The notes under the pieces were generated by a model. The model was given only the letters and a program-made list of their open reading frames with translations, had not been told where the DNA came from and ran no database searches. A stretch of 44,934 nucleotides of DNA, taken from Clostridiaceae bacterium. GTDB taxonomy: Bacteria; Bacillota; Clostridia; Lachnospirales; Lachnospiraceae. Where the stretch lies: NCBI GenBank assembly GCA_910575795.1, contig CAJTGE010000005.1:157431-202364 (forward strand). The letters run 5' to 3'. A program made the translations under genes and the position numbers. Positions 16,547-25,535 of this stretch are shown here, in pieces; the stretch's first letter is position 1; each line of letters starts with the position of its first letter.

Positions 16547-18181
16547 ATGGCGCAGATACAGGTTGCAAACCTCACATTTTGCTATGAGGGAAGCTTTGAC
16601 AATATTTTCGAGGACGTATCATTTTCCATTGACACGAACTGGAAGCTCGGGTTTATCGGCAGAAACGGCAGAGGGAAGACGACATTTTTACAGTTGCTTC
16701 TCGGAAAACATGCATATACGGGAACGATCTCGGCCCCGCGGGGGTTTGACTATTTCCCGTACCGGATTTCAGAGGAGATGGAGGGCCGCTGCGTTTCGGA
16801 TTTTGCAGAGGAATTAAAGCCGGGGTGCGAGGAGTGGCGGGTGATATGCGAGCTTTCAAAGCTTTCGGCCCAGGCGGATCTGCTGTACCGCCCGTTTAAG
16901 ACCTTAAGCCACGGAGAGAGGACAAAGGCGCTGCTGGCCGTCTTATTTTCAGGGGATCAGGATTTCCTGCTGATTGACGAACCGACCAACCACCTGGATC
17001 AGGATTCGCGGGAGACGGTCAAGCAGTATCTGAACAGTAAAAAGGGCTTTATCCTCGTGTCCCATGACCGGGATCTGCTGGACGCCTGCATTGATCACGC
17101 GCTTGTGCTCAACCGCCGCTCGATTGAGGTGCAGAGCGGGAATTTTTCAAGCTGGCAGGAGAATAAAAACCGCCGCGATCATTTTGCCAGGATGGAAAAC
17201 GAAAAGCATGCCAGGGAGATTGCGTCCTTAAAAAAGTCGGCGGACAGGAGCAGACAGTGGGCGCAGAAAAGCGAGGACAGGAAGATCGGCTATGACCCGG
17301 TAAAAGAGCCCGACCGGCCGTTCAGGCCCTGGTTCGGCGCAAAGGCCAAGAAGATGCAGAAACGGGTAAAGCAGTATGAAAGGCGGATGGAGCGGGAGAT
17401 TGAGGCAAAGGAGGGCCTGCTGGAAGACATCGAAGAGCCGGTTTCGCTGCAGCTAAGGCCGCTCGCGTACCACAAGGAACGGCTGATCTATGCCAGAAAT
17501 ATGACGATTGGCTACGAGGGGCAGGCGGCCGGGTCGGCTGTTCTAAAGGACTTTTCGTTTGAGCTGAATCAGGGAGAACGCGTATTCCTGCACGGGAAAA
17601 ACGGCTGCGGGAAATCGACATGGATCCGCGCGATTCTGGAGGCCGTGCATGCGCCCGCTGAAAATGGAACGGAGACTTCATCCGGGCAGTCCGCGGCCGC
17701 ATCCGGAGGGCTTACAGCCCCGTCCGGGGGCCTTGTGATCGCAGCCGGGGAGATCCAGGCAGGCTCAGGGCTTACGGTTTCGTATGTCAGTCAGGATACG
17801 GGATTTCTGAGAGGCAGCGTCAGGCAGTTTAGCAGCGAACGCGGGCTGGACGAAAGCCTGTTCTGCGCGCTATTGCGCCAGCTCGATATGGATCGCGCGC
17901 AGTTTTCCAAACCTATGGAGAACTTTTCCGAGGGACAGAAGAAAAAGGTCCTGATAGCGGCCAGCCTGATGACGCCCGCCCACCTGTATATCTGGGACGA
18001 ACCGCTCAATTATATCGATGTTTTTTCCAGAATGCAGATTGAAGAGCTGCTGCTTGCGTACAGCCCGACCATGATACTGGTGGATCACGATATCCGCTTT
18101 CAGGAGAGGATCGCGACGCGGGTGGTGGAGATGCCCGTATTTTGTGACTGTGCGGACAGGTCTGCGCGCTTGCAGCGCTGA
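16547..18181 (+). CDS. ABC-F ATPase, Lsa-like (putative ribosome protection)
   Basis: I chose ATG 16547 (MAQIQVANLTF) because GGAGG lies 8 bp upstream and homology begins there; the frame is open further upstream, but that part covers the leader. The 544-residue protein has two ABC ATPase domains and no membrane segment. Domain 1 has G38-RNGRGKTT, LSHGERTK and LLIDEPTNHLD. A charged linker (about 210-305) corresponds to the antibiotic-resistance/P-site tRNA interaction region. Domain 2 has GKNGCGKST, FSEGQKKKV and WDEPLNYIDVF. The last motif and overall layout resemble the Lsa/Vga/VmlR group, which displaces lincosamides, streptogramin A and pleuromutilins from the ribosome. Domain 2 carries an unusual Gly/Ser/Ala-rich insert (about residues 368-405). 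The resistance phenotype is inferred. Confidence 0.85.
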   Translation: MAQIQVANLTFCYEGSFDNIFEDVSFSIDTNWKLGFIGRNGRGKTTFLQLLLGKHAYTGTISAPRGFDYFPYRISEEMEGRCVSDFAEELKPGCEEWRVICELSKLSAQADLLYRPFKTLSHGERTKALLAVLFSGDQDFLLIDEPTNHLDQDSRETVKQYLNSKKGFILVSHDRDLLDACIDHALVLNRRSIEVQSGNFSSWQENKNRRDHFARMENEKHAREIASLKKSADRSRQWAQKSEDRKIGYDPVKEPDRPFRPWFGAKAKKMQKRVKQYERRMEREIEAKEGLLEDIEEPVSLQLRPLAYHKERLIYARNMTIGYEGQAAGSAVLKDFSFELNQGERVFLHGKNGCGKSTWIRAILEAVHAPAENGTETSSGQSAAASGGLTAPSGGLVIAAGEIQAGSGLTVSYVSQDTGFLRGSVRQFSSERGLDESLFCALLRQLDMDRAQFSKPMENFSEGQKKKVLIAASLMTPAHLYIWDEPLNYIDVFSRMQIEELLLAYSPTMILVDHDIRFQERIATRVVEMPVFCDCADRSARLQR

Positions 18182-18253
18182 CTGTACGGCTTAAGCGGTT
18201 TGCTTATCGCACACGGCAGCGGCGGCACACGGCGCGCATGGCGTTATATCGCC

Positions 18254-18282
18254 TTATCTTTTGCTGATTTTTCGTCTATAAT
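18254..18282 (+). promoter_or_regulatory. Promoter of the MORN-repeat gene
   Basis: TATAAT at 18277-18282 is a consensus -10 box; TTATCT at 18254-18259 (17-bp spacing) is a weak -35. The start codon lies 32 bp further on. Confidence 0.5.
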
Positions 18283-18314
18283 GAAAAAAACAGTCAGATG
18301 AGGGGGAGATATTG

Positions 18315-20156
18315 ATGAATAATGTTTTAGATAACCTGATATTCCCTGTTTTGGCGTCTGTGATTTCCGGGCTTATACTGAATTATATGTTAAAGAGAAA
18401 AGAGCATAAGGACGGGGAAAAGGGCGGCCCTGCAGGTTCAGAGACGGATGGCGCTGCACAGGGAATGCTCCGTAAAGCGGATGTGCGCATCGCCGCTGTC
18501 ATGCTGACCGTGTTTTGCGTGGCAAGCGCGGTGTCGTTTCTGAGTACCCAGCCTCCGGATCCCGGCCCGACGGGAGATGATCCGACCCGGTTTCCGCCCG
18601 CCCCAACAGAGGGATCATCGCAGGCGCCTTCCGGTGAAGAGACGGATTCGGTCATTTATTATGAGAACGGCGATCGTTACGTCGGAGAAACAGAAAACGG
18701 CCAGCCAAACGGCAAGGGAACCTGCAATTACACAGACGGCTCTGAGTATGTCGGCGACTGGAAGAGCGGTTTAAAGGATGGCGCAGGGATCCTGTCCTAT
18801 GCGGAAGGCGGCAGATATGAGGGAGAATTCAGAGCTGACAGACCGGATGGAGACGGCGTCTACTACTGGAAAAACGGCGATAAACTGGAAGCAAAGTGGG
18901 AGGACGGCGCGCTGAACGGAAAAGGGACGATGACCTGTCGGGACGGCTCTGTCCTGACGGGAATCTGGCGCAATGACGAATTGGTTGTAAAAATGATTGA
19001 TAATCTGCATACATGGAATTCCGCCGATGGAACCGGGTTTACCGGAAATGAGGTGAATGGCCTGATCGAGGGGTATGGCCGCTCAGTAGGCGGCAATGAC
19101 ACGTATCTTGGCGATTTTAAAAACGGCAAAAGGGACGGGAACGGAATCTGTTATTACGGCAACGGCGACCGCTATGACGGAGAATGGAAGAACGGGTACA
19201 TGGAAGGGAAAGGCGTCTTTTATTATAAAGAATACGATAATTGGTACCAGGGCGAATTTTCCAATGGGAAAAGAAATGGGACAGGGACATTTTATTTTTC
19301 AAGCGGAGCCCGCTATGAGGGAGAGTGGAAAGATAACGATTACCAGGGGACAGGAATAATGTGGTACGCCCCTGATGACGGGGCGAAGCGCTGGTATTTT
19401 ACAGGCGTGTGGGAAGGGGATATGAAACGGGGGACGCTTTATTATAAAGACGGGAGGTGCGAATCAGGAGTCTGGAAGGATGGGGAGATGCTCGAAACGT
19501 CTGACGGACCCGTGGGAATATTTGCCGACGAAAATGTCCGGACATGGGAGGATGCTGACGGAAGCAGTCTGACAGGAACGCAAAAGGACGGCCTTTTATC
19601 CGGCAATGGAATTTTGGTTTATAAAAATAATTCCATGTATATCGGCGAATTTCAAAACGGCGGGCCGACCGGAAGCGGGACAAGGTTTTACAATGACGGA
19701 GGCATTTATGTGGGCAGCGTACAAAACGGGCAGCGGGAAGGAAGCGGCGCCTGCTATTTTCCGTCAGGAGACTGGTATGCCGGCGAATGGAAAAATAATA
19801 ATCTGACAGGACAAGGCGCGGGGTATTATACAGGGGGAGGTTTTTACACAGGAGAATATGTGGAGAGGAAGCAAAGCGGAACCGGCGTCATGCACTGCTG
19901 GGATTCTGTGTACAGCGGAGAGTGGGAAAACGGGCAGAGAAACGGCAAAGGCGTCTGGAGCGGAAGAGACGGGAATTGTTACTTTGGCGAGTACAGAGAC
20001 AATGTAAAGTGCGGGTATGGCGTTATGTATTATCTGAACGGAGACCGGTATGAGGGGGAGTGGAGAGAGGACAAACAGAACGGCGTGGGCACGATGTATT
20101 ATGCGGACGGGAGTGAAAAGTACGGAAACTGGGTGGACGGCGTCTGCCAGAACTGA
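18315..20156 (+). CDS. Membrane-anchored MORN-repeat protein
   Basis: ATG 18315 is preferred over TTG 18312 because of the GGGGGAG site at 18302-18308. The 613-residue protein has an N-terminal hydrophobic stretch (about 4-24), a charged segment, a second membrane helix (about 58-78, VRIAAVMLTVFCVASAVSFL) and a Pro/Thr linker. From about residue 110 to the end there are roughly twenty MORN repeats of the form YxGExxNGxxxGxGxxxYxxGxxYxGxW. MORN repeats form elongated beta-hairpin sheets; in bacteria many are surface or membrane-associated and their ligands are mostly unknown. The two N-terminal helices may place the repeats outside or inside; topology is not decided by the sequence. A single gene. 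Confidence 0.88.
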   Translation: MNNVLDNLIFPVLASVISGLILNYMLKRKEHKDGEKGGPAGSETDGAAQGMLRKADVRIAAVMLTVFCVASAVSFLSTQPPDPGPTGDDPTRFPPAPTEGSSQAPSGEETDSVIYYENGDRYVGETENGQPNGKGTCNYTDGSEYVGDWKSGLKDGAGILSYAEGGRYEGEFRADRPDGDGVYYWKNGDKLEAKWEDGALNGKGTMTCRDGSVLTGIWRNDELVVKMIDNLHTWNSADGTGFTGNEVNGLIEGYGRSVGGNDTYLGDFKNGKRDGNGICYYGNGDRYDGEWKNGYMEGKGVFYYKEYDNWYQGEFSNGKRNGTGTFYFSSGARYEGEWKDNDYQGTGIMWYAPDDGAKRWYFTGVWEGDMKRGTLYYKDGRCESGVWKDGEMLETSDGPVGIFADENVRTWEDADGSSLTGTQKDGLLSGNGILVYKNNSMYIGEFQNGGPTGSGTRFYNDGGIYVGSVQNGQREGSGACYFPSGDWYAGEWKNNNLTGQGAGYYTGGGFYTGEYVERKQSGTGVMHCWDSVYSGEWENGQRNGKGVWSGRDGNCYFGEYRDNVKCGYGVMYYLNGDRYEGEWREDKQNGVGTMYYADGSEKYGNWVDGVCQN

Positions 20157-20161
20157 CTGCA

Positions 20162-20446
20162 TGGTTCCGTACCCGTTTCCAGCGCCAGGCAGTCTCCATC
20201 CTGGATGAACCGCAGAAACGCCATCTGATCTCCTATCTTTTGGAGGGCATCTTTATCCCTGCTGTACTGATCGCGGCTATGTTCATGGGCTGTACGTTCA
20301 ACGCCGTGAACATCATCTCCGAAAAGGAGGATGGAGTGGCCTTTGTCAACGAGATCCTGCCTGTGACGCCCAGCCAGTACATTTTGCAGAAAGTGGTGGT
20401 GGGGTTCCTCTTTGGAAGTCTGTCCTCCATCGCGACCTCATGTTGA
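20162..20446 (+). pseudogene. Fragment of an ABC-2-type permease
   Basis: Directly after the MORN gene stop, an open frame starts abruptly and reads WFRTRFQRQAVSILDEP, then LISYLLEGIFIPAVLIAAMFMG and NIISEKEDGVAFVNEILPVTP, ending SSIATSC. The pattern of a hydrophobic segment followed by a SEKEDG(V)...LPVTP loop is typical of ABC-2 permeases of drug or bacteriocin exporters. Neither end is complete: there is no plausible start and the frame stops in the middle of a helix. It marks the left edge of the decayed island. Confidence 0.7.
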
Positions 20447-20500
20447 AAAAATCAGGGATTGTCGGCTTTTGTGGCGGCAGGAGATCAATCAGTCATTCAA

Positions 20501-20528
20501 TTGTCACTTTTATCTGGTAAAATATAAG
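20501..20528 (+). promoter_or_regulatory. Promoter/operator of the RR-HK genes
   Basis: TTGTCA (20501-20506) and TATAAG (20523-20528) are 16 bp apart. The stretch 20501-20521 shares 17 of 21 positions with 22491-22511 upstream of the ABC ATPase gene, suggesting a common binding site for the response regulator. Confidence 0.6.
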
Positions 20529-20532
20529 TTAC

Positions 20533-20566
20533 AGGAAGTCCGCCTGCCTGCAAGGGCGGACTTCCT
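20533..20566 (+). promoter_or_regulatory. Perfect 12-bp hairpin in the RR leader
   Basis: AGGAAGTCCGCC (20533-20544) pairs perfectly with GGCGGACTTCCT (20555-20566) around a 10-nt loop. No U-run follows, so it is probably not an intrinsic terminator by itself. It lies at the predicted transcription start and could stabilise the mRNA or act as an operator. Confidence 0.6.
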
Positions 20567-20636
20567 GGGCCAATGAGCCGCTTTACTGCAGGTGATGTCA
20601 TTGAAAAAGGTAAAGAAGAAAGGACTGGAGACTGAC

Positions 20637-21308
20637 ATGGTTGATCTGTATTATATTGAGGATGATCCGGGTGTTGCATGGATTGTAAAAGAATATCTGG
20701 AACAGAAGAATTTTAAGGTAACGGTCTGTGAAACGCTTGCACAGGCAGGGCAGGCGTTAAAGGAGCATGTCCCGACCCTTGTTTTGCTGGACTGGAACAT
20801 GCCGGATGGACATGGGGACAGTTTGTGCCGGTGGATCCGCAGGAACTGGAAAGAGCTGCCCATTATTTTTCTGACTGTCCGGGGAGACTGCGCGGATATT
20901 GTTTCAGGCTTTGGGTATGGTGCGGATGATTATATAGTGAAGCCTTTTGAACTGGAAGTGCTGTATTCGCGGATTCTGGCATTACTCCGCAGAACCGGTA
21001 ACGTGGCAGAACAATATCTTTCCTGTGACCGGATCCGGATGGACTTAAACCGTCACACGGTTTCCTGTGATTTGGAGGAAATACCGTTAAGCGAGGCAGA
21101 GTATCAGCTTCTTTTGTGTCTGATGCAGAATAAGGGAAAGACAGTTACCAGGGAAAGGATACTGGAACAGGTATGGGATGCAAACGGAAATTATGTGAAC
21201 AATAATACATTAACAGTTACCATGAAACGCTTGAGAGACAGGCTTCATCAGCCGGAGTGCCTGAAAACCGTCAGAAGCGTAGGCTACCGTATGGAGGATA
21301 CCCTATGA
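20637..21308 (+). CDS. OmpR-family response regulator
   Basis: ATG 20637 (MVDLYYIEDDPG) is chosen as it matches the usual family start; an upstream GTG 20592 would add 15 unusual Lys-rich residues. The 223-residue protein has a receiver domain with acidic pocket D9/D10, phospho-acceptor D52 (LVLLDWNMPDGHG) and the Lys in DDYIVKPFE. A winged-helix DNA-binding domain follows (about 125-223, EIPLSEAEYQLLLCLMQNKGKTVTRERILEQVWD). The stop overlaps the histidine kinase start (ATGA, 21305). With the adjacent kinase and ABC genes it forms a BceRS/BceAB-like peptide-antibiotic sensing and efflux cassette; the inducing compound is unknown. Confidence 0.93.
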   Translation: MVDLYYIEDDPGVAWIVKEYLEQKNFKVTVCETLAQAGQALKEHVPTLVLLDWNMPDGHGDSLCRWIRRNWKELPIIFLTVRGDCADIVSGFGYGADDYIVKPFELEVLYSRILALLRRTGNVAEQYLSCDRIRMDLNRHTVSCDLEEIPLSEAEYQLLLCLMQNKGKTVTRERILEQVWDANGNYVNNNTLTVTMKRLRDRLHQPECLKTVRSVGYRMEDTL

Positions 21309-22489
21309 GCGGACGGAAAAATATACTGGTCACTTTTGGATTTGTTCTGTCCACCAGCCTGGCTGCTGCGGCAGTTTCTGTCCTGCTTGCTTCTTACCAT
21401 TACAGCCGGCTCCAGTTTGAACTGCTGAATGTAATCTGCGGCGAAGTGGTGGAAGAGGAGCCGGAGACAAAAATTATCATTTCTGCGGCATTAAAGGAAT
21501 ATACGGGAGGAAATCCTGACGGTGTGGCGGAGGAAGATGTGCTGTCTGCATTGGGATACCGCATCTCTGATTTTTCAGGCGCCACATCCCGGCAGAATAT
21601 TTTGTTTGTCGCAGCAGGTTTTCTGACAGGAATCCTGCTGTTTATCGTTACCTTTCTGTATCGGAATAAAAGGGAAGCCATACGGATCCGGAATCTGGCG
21701 GAGTATCTGGAACAGGTAAATACCGGCAGGGCTGCCATTTTATCCGCTTCTGGGGAGGATGATTTTTCAAAACTGGAAGACGAGATCTATAAGACAGTGA
21801 CATTTCTTTATCAGACGAAGGACAAGGCAATACAGGCAAAGAACGATTTTGCTGAAAACCTGTCCAATATTGCCCACCAGCTCAAAACGCCAATCACGGC
21901 CATTTCCCTTTCTGTCCAGATGATGAAACAGAACATGGATCATAAACATCTGGAACAGATAGAGAAACAGCTTTTACGGCTGACACATCTTGAAGATGCG
22001 CTGCTGCTTCTTTCCAGGATTGATGCCGGAACCTTACGTTTACAGAGGGATGAGGTAGATGTCTTTACGCTTCTTGTCCTTGCGGCGGATAACCTGCAGG
22101 AGTTGTTTGTGAGTTCCCGCGCTGCCGTTGATATACCGGAGCAGGGGGAAATGCTGGTGACTGCAGATCTGGACTGGACCATGGAGGCGGTGATGAATCT
22201 GATGAAAAACTGTATGGAGCACAGTCCTGGTGGAACGGTTCACTGTTCCTATGCGCAGAATCCACTCTATACAGAAATCCTGATCTGGGACGATGGGGAA
22301 GGATTTGCAAAAGAGGACATTCCCCATCTCTTTGAGCGGTTTTACCGGGGGGAAAACGCATGTGAGGGCGGTATCGGAATCGGGTTAGCTCTGTCAAAGG
22401 AGATGATTGAACGCCAGAATGGAACCATACGGGCAAAAAATAAACCGGAAGGCGGTGCTCTTTTTGAAATCCGCTTTTACAGTCACTGA
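21305..22489 (+). CDS. Sensor histidine kinase
   Basis: The start ATG 21305 overlaps the regulator stop. The 394-residue protein has transmembrane helix 1 (about 8-30), a short extracytoplasmic loop of about 65 residues (rich in Glu), transmembrane helix 2 (about 99-119), and a HAMP-like linker. The HisKA domain has H191 in NIAHQLKTPI, and the HATPase domain has N-box LMKNCMEHSPGG, WDDGEGF, HLFERFYRG and GIGIGLALSKEMI. The short loop is longer than that of intramembrane-sensing BceS kinases but too small for a large ligand domain. It should phosphorylate the response regulator encoded just upstream. Confidence 0.92.
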   Translation: MSGRKNILVTFGFVLSTSLAAAAVSVLLASYHYSRLQFELLNVICGEVVEEEPETKIIISAALKEYTGGNPDGVAEEDVLSALGYRISDFSGATSRQNILFVAAGFLTGILLFIVTFLYRNKREAIRIRNLAEYLEQVNTGRAAILSASGEDDFSKLEDEIYKTVTFLYQTKDKAIQAKNDFAENLSNIAHQLKTPITAISLSVQMMKQNMDHKHLEQIEKQLLRLTHLEDALLLLSRIDAGTLRLQRDEVDVFTLLVLAADNLQELFVSSRAAVDIPEQGEMLVTADLDWTMEAVMNLMKNCMEHSPGGTVHCSYAQNPLYTEILIWDDGEGFAKEDIPHLFERFYRGENACEGGIGIGLALSKEMIERQNGTIRAKNKPEGGALFEIRFYSH

Positions 22490-22490
22490 G

Positions 22491-22511
22491 TTGTAACTTT
22501 CATTTGCTAAA
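22491..22511 (+). promoter_or_regulatory. Second copy of the regulator-type box, before the ABC genes
   Basis: The box starting TTGTAACTTTCATTTG differs from the one at 20501-20521 at four of 21 positions. It directly follows the histidine kinase stop. TTGTAA can serve as a -35, but there is only a poor -10 after it, as expected for an activator-dependent promoter. Confidence 0.55.
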
Positions 22512-22559
22512 CTGATTATTGTAAAAGCCCATGGGGCAGATGAAAGGAGAAAACCAAAA

Positions 22560-23240
22560 ATGGAAATTTTGAAATGTGAGGGAGTAAAGAAGGTATATGG
22601 ATCCGGTGGAAATCAGGTGACAGCCCTTAACGGGATCGAGCTGTCCGTCAGCAAGGGGGAATTTGTGGCAATTATCGGGGCATCCGGTTCAGGAAAATCA
22701 ACCCTGCTGCACATTCTCGGCAGCGTGGATAAGCCCACAGAGGGGAAGGTTATGATAGATGGAACCGATCTTTCCAAACTGAACCGGACAGAGGCGGCAA
22801 TTTTTAGGCGCAGGAAAGTGGGGCTTGTATATCAGTTTTATAACCTTATCCCAACACTGACAGTGCGGAAGAATATCCTCATGCCTCTTGCCCTGGATAA
22901 GAAAAAGCCTAACCAGGAATATTTTGAGAAGATAGTAAATTCCCTTGGTATTGCGGACAGGCTTGACGCTTTGCCGAACCAGTTATCCGGCGGCCAGCAG
23001 CAGAGGGTAGCGATTGCCCGTTCCCTGATCTACCGTCCGGCCCTGCTTCTGGCAGACGAGCCTACCGGGAACCTGGAGCAGAAAAATTCCAAAGAGATTA
23101 TCGACATGCTGAAACTTTCTAACCGCAATCTGGAGCAGACCATTTTACTGATCACCCATGATGAAAAGGTTGCCTTGGAAGCAGAGCGTATTATAACGGT
23201 GGAAGACGGCTGCATTATCAGTGATGAACGGAGGAGGTAA
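22560..23240 (+). CDS. ABC transporter ATPase (MacB/BceA type)
   Basis: The 226-residue ATPase has Walker [10 protein letters not shown] (about 40-48), Q-loop VYQFYNLIP, signature [12 protein letters not shown], Walker [12 protein letters not shown] and the switch His in [10 protein letters not shown]. The LSGGQQQR and DEPTGNLE sequences place it in the MacB/LolD/BceA group that pairs with FtsX-like permeases. AAAGGAGA precedes ATG 22560. It energises the permease encoded directly downstream, whose start overlaps its stop. Confidence 0.94.
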   Translation: MEILKCEGVKKVYGSGGNQVTALNGIELSVSKGEFVAIIGASGSGKSTLLHILGSVDKPTEGKVMIDGTDLSKLNRTEAAIFRRRKVGLVYQFYNLIPTLTVRKNILMPLALDKKKPNQEYFEKIVNSLGIADRLDALPNQLSGGQQQRVAIARSLIYRPALLLADEPTGNLEQKNSKEIIDMLKLSNRNLEQTILLITHDEKVALEAERIITVEDGCIISDERRR

Positions 23241-25471
23241 TGGATATGTGGAAAGATTATTCAGCGGGTTATATAAAAAATAACCGTTCCTCCAGCCAGT
23301 CCGTCATGATCGCTGTATTTATTTCCGCTTTGCTCTTATCCCTGTTGTGCGGGTTGTTTTATAATGCATGGAAATACGAGGTGGAACGGATTGAACAGGA
23401 GGAAGGCGGCTGGCACAGCCGGATTTCCGGGGAATTTACAGAAAAGGACATGGAAACCGTAAAAAATTTTGCACATGTGAAAGATGCCGTGGTAAATGAA
23501 AAAGAATCTGACAGTGCAGAAACAGTATTGGATATTTACTTTGGTGATATGGGTTCCGTTTTTTCAGACACGCCCCATATCGCACAGCAGATAGGGGCTG
23601 CGCCGGAAAAAATCGTTTATCATTATGAACTCCTGGCAATGTACCTGATCAGGGATTCCAGTGACACGGCTCCGAGGCTTCTGTTTCCGATATTTATCTT
23701 GATCACGCTTGCGGCCTCATTCTCACTGATTGTGATCATCCACAATTCCTTTGCGGTATCCATGAACGCACGGATTCATCAGTTTGGTATTTTTTCCAGT
23801 ATCGGGGCCACGCCAAAGCAGATCAGGACATGCCTTTTACAGGAAGCGGCTGCGCTCAGCGCAATACCGCTTATTTTGGGAAATCTGTCAGGTATTGCAG
23901 GCAGTATGGGACTTTTGCAGATGGTAAATGTCCTGCTGGGAAGCGACATTCCGGGACGGCATAAATCGGTTTTTGGCTATCACCCGCTGGTACTGGTATT
24001 GACATTGATTGTGAGTGCACTCACCATATGGATTTCCGCATGGCTGCCGGCCAGAAAATTAAGTAAGCTGACACCGCTTCAGGCAATCAGAAATACCGGC
24101 GAACTGCAGTTAAAGCGCCGGAAAAATTCTCATTTCCTTTCGCTGCTGTTCGGAGTGGAAGGGGAGCTGGCCGGCAATGCGTTAAAGGCGCAGAGAAAAG
24201 CCCTGCGGACGTCATCTTTATCCTTTATCTCTGCGTTTATGGCGTTTACTGTGATGCAGTGCTTTTTTGCCCTTTCCGGGATCAGCACAAGGGAGACCTA
24301 TTTTGAACGGTATCAGGGAGTATGGGATGTGATGGTTACTGTGAAAGACACGGATGCGGATGCTTTTGAAGAAACAGAACGTATTCAGGGGATTGACGGG
24401 CTGGAAAGCGCTGTTATATATCAGAAGGCGATGGCGAAGCGGGTCATTACAGAGGAAGAAATGGGCGAAGAGATGAAATCCTTCGGCGGATTTTCCAATG
24501 CGCCCAGTAATTATGCAACACAGGTGGATGGCGGCTGGCTGGTGGATGCGCCGGTCATCATACTGGACGATAACAGCTTCCTGGCTTATTGTGAACAGAT
24601 TGAGATTACGCCGCAGCTTCATGGGGCAGTGATCTTAAATCAGATCCGGGATGTGACAAATCCGGATTTCAGGCATCCGGATTTTATGCCTTATATAAAA
24701 GAGCCGGGCGCAGGGGAAGACGCTGCAAGTATCTTGAGACAGTCAGGGAATGAACAGGTGACAGCCGAGATACCAGTCCTGGCTTATACCGAAAAAGTCC
24801 CTGTTTTACGGGAGGAATACGCAACGCTTAATTATTACGAACTGGTGCATTTTATTCCGGTATCTTTATGGATGGAGATCGGGGGACAGATAGGAGGCGC
24901 GGAGGAAGACAGTTATATCCGCATCCAGGGGAAAGAAAATGCGTCATTGGAAGAACTGAATATGCTTCAGGATGAACTTGGCCAGATCCTCAGCGGGAAA
25001 TATACTATAGAATCTGAAAACCGCATTCAGGAATATGAAACAAACAATAAGCAGATACAGGGAATGATGGCGATATTTGGAGGCTTTTGTATCCTGCTTG
25101 CGATTATCGGCATCGGTAATGTATTTTCCAACACGCTGGGCTTTGTCCGTCAGAGAAAAAGGGAATTTGCAAGATATATGTCGGTTGGAATGACGCCGAA
25201 GGAACTTAGGAAAATGTTCTGCACGGAAGCACTGGTGATAGCCGGCAGACCGGTTTTAATCAGCCTTCCCCTTGTAATGATTGCAGTGGCGTATATGCTG
25301 AAGGCCAGCTATCTTGAAGTGGAGGTATTTATGGCAGAAGCACCATGGCTCCCCATTTCCCTGTTCATGTTGGCTATTTTGGGCTGTGTAGCGCTGGCAT
25401 ATTATCTTGCGTGGCGGAATGTGCGCAAAATCAGTTTGGCAGAAGTTCTCAGGGATGATACAATGATGTAA
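23240..25471 (+). CDS. FtsX/MacB-type ABC permease
   Basis: The 743-residue membrane protein starts at ATG 23240, overlapping the TAA of the ATPase gene; GGAGGAGG is directly upstream. Helix 1 (about 22-44) is followed by a loop of about 100 residues and three helices (about 145-270). The first FtsX-like cytoplasmic end is PARKLSKLTPLQAIRNTG. A fifth helix (about 325-345) precedes a large extracytoplasmic domain (about 350-620), and three C-terminal helices end ...AWRNVRKISLAEVLRDD. The double FtsX architecture with a big extracellular domain between halves is that of BceB-like peptide-antibiotic exporters/sensors. The cassette is intact, in contrast to the decayed genes on both sides. Confidence 0.9.
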   Translation: MDMWKDYSAGYIKNNRSSSQSVMIAVFISALLLSLLCGLFYNAWKYEVERIEQEEGGWHSRISGEFTEKDMETVKNFAHVKDAVVNEKESDSAETVLDIYFGDMGSVFSDTPHIAQQIGAAPEKIVYHYELLAMYLIRDSSDTAPRLLFPIFILITLAASFSLIVIIHNSFAVSMNARIHQFGIFSSIGATPKQIRTCLLQEAAALSAIPLILGNLSGIAGSMGLLQMVNVLLGSDIPGRHKSVFGYHPLVLVLTLIVSALTIWISAWLPARKLSKLTPLQAIRNTGELQLKRRKNSHFLSLLFGVEGELAGNALKAQRKALRTSSLSFISAFMAFTVMQCFFALSGISTRETYFERYQGVWDVMVTVKDTDADAFEETERIQGIDGLESAVIYQKAMAKRVITEEEMGEEMKSFGGFSNAPSNYATQVDGGWLVDAPVIILDDNSFLAYCEQIEITPQLHGAVILNQIRDVTNPDFRHPDFMPYIKEPGAGEDAASILRQSGNEQVTAEIPVLAYTEKVPVLREEYATLNYYELVHFIPVSLWMEIGGQIGGAEEDSYIRIQGKENASLEELNMLQDELGQILSGKYTIESENRIQEYETNNKQIQGMMAIFGGFCILLAIIGIGNVFSNTLGFVRQRKREFARYMSVGMTPKELRKMFCTEALVIAGRPVLISLPLVMIAVAYMLKASYLEVEVFMAEAPWLPISLFMLAILGCVALAYYLAWRNVRKISLAEVLRDDTMM

Positions 25472-25492
25472 AATATTTTAATGTTATCAGGC

Positions 25493-25529
25493 GGATCAGC
25501 CATATATCAGTTGGCTGATCCGGTTTTTT
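25493..25529 (+). terminator. Intrinsic terminator of the ABC transporter operon
   Basis: GGATCAGCCA (25493-25502) pairs with TGGCTGATCC (25512-25521), followed by GG and six Ts (25524-25529). It lies 21 bp after the permease stop. Confidence 0.9.
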
Positions 25530-25535
25530 CTCTAT

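Noticed and set aside
20533..20566. Terminator for the ABC-2 permease fragment
   Set aside because: The stem is strong but no U-run follows, and it lies after the predicted promoter of the response regulator.
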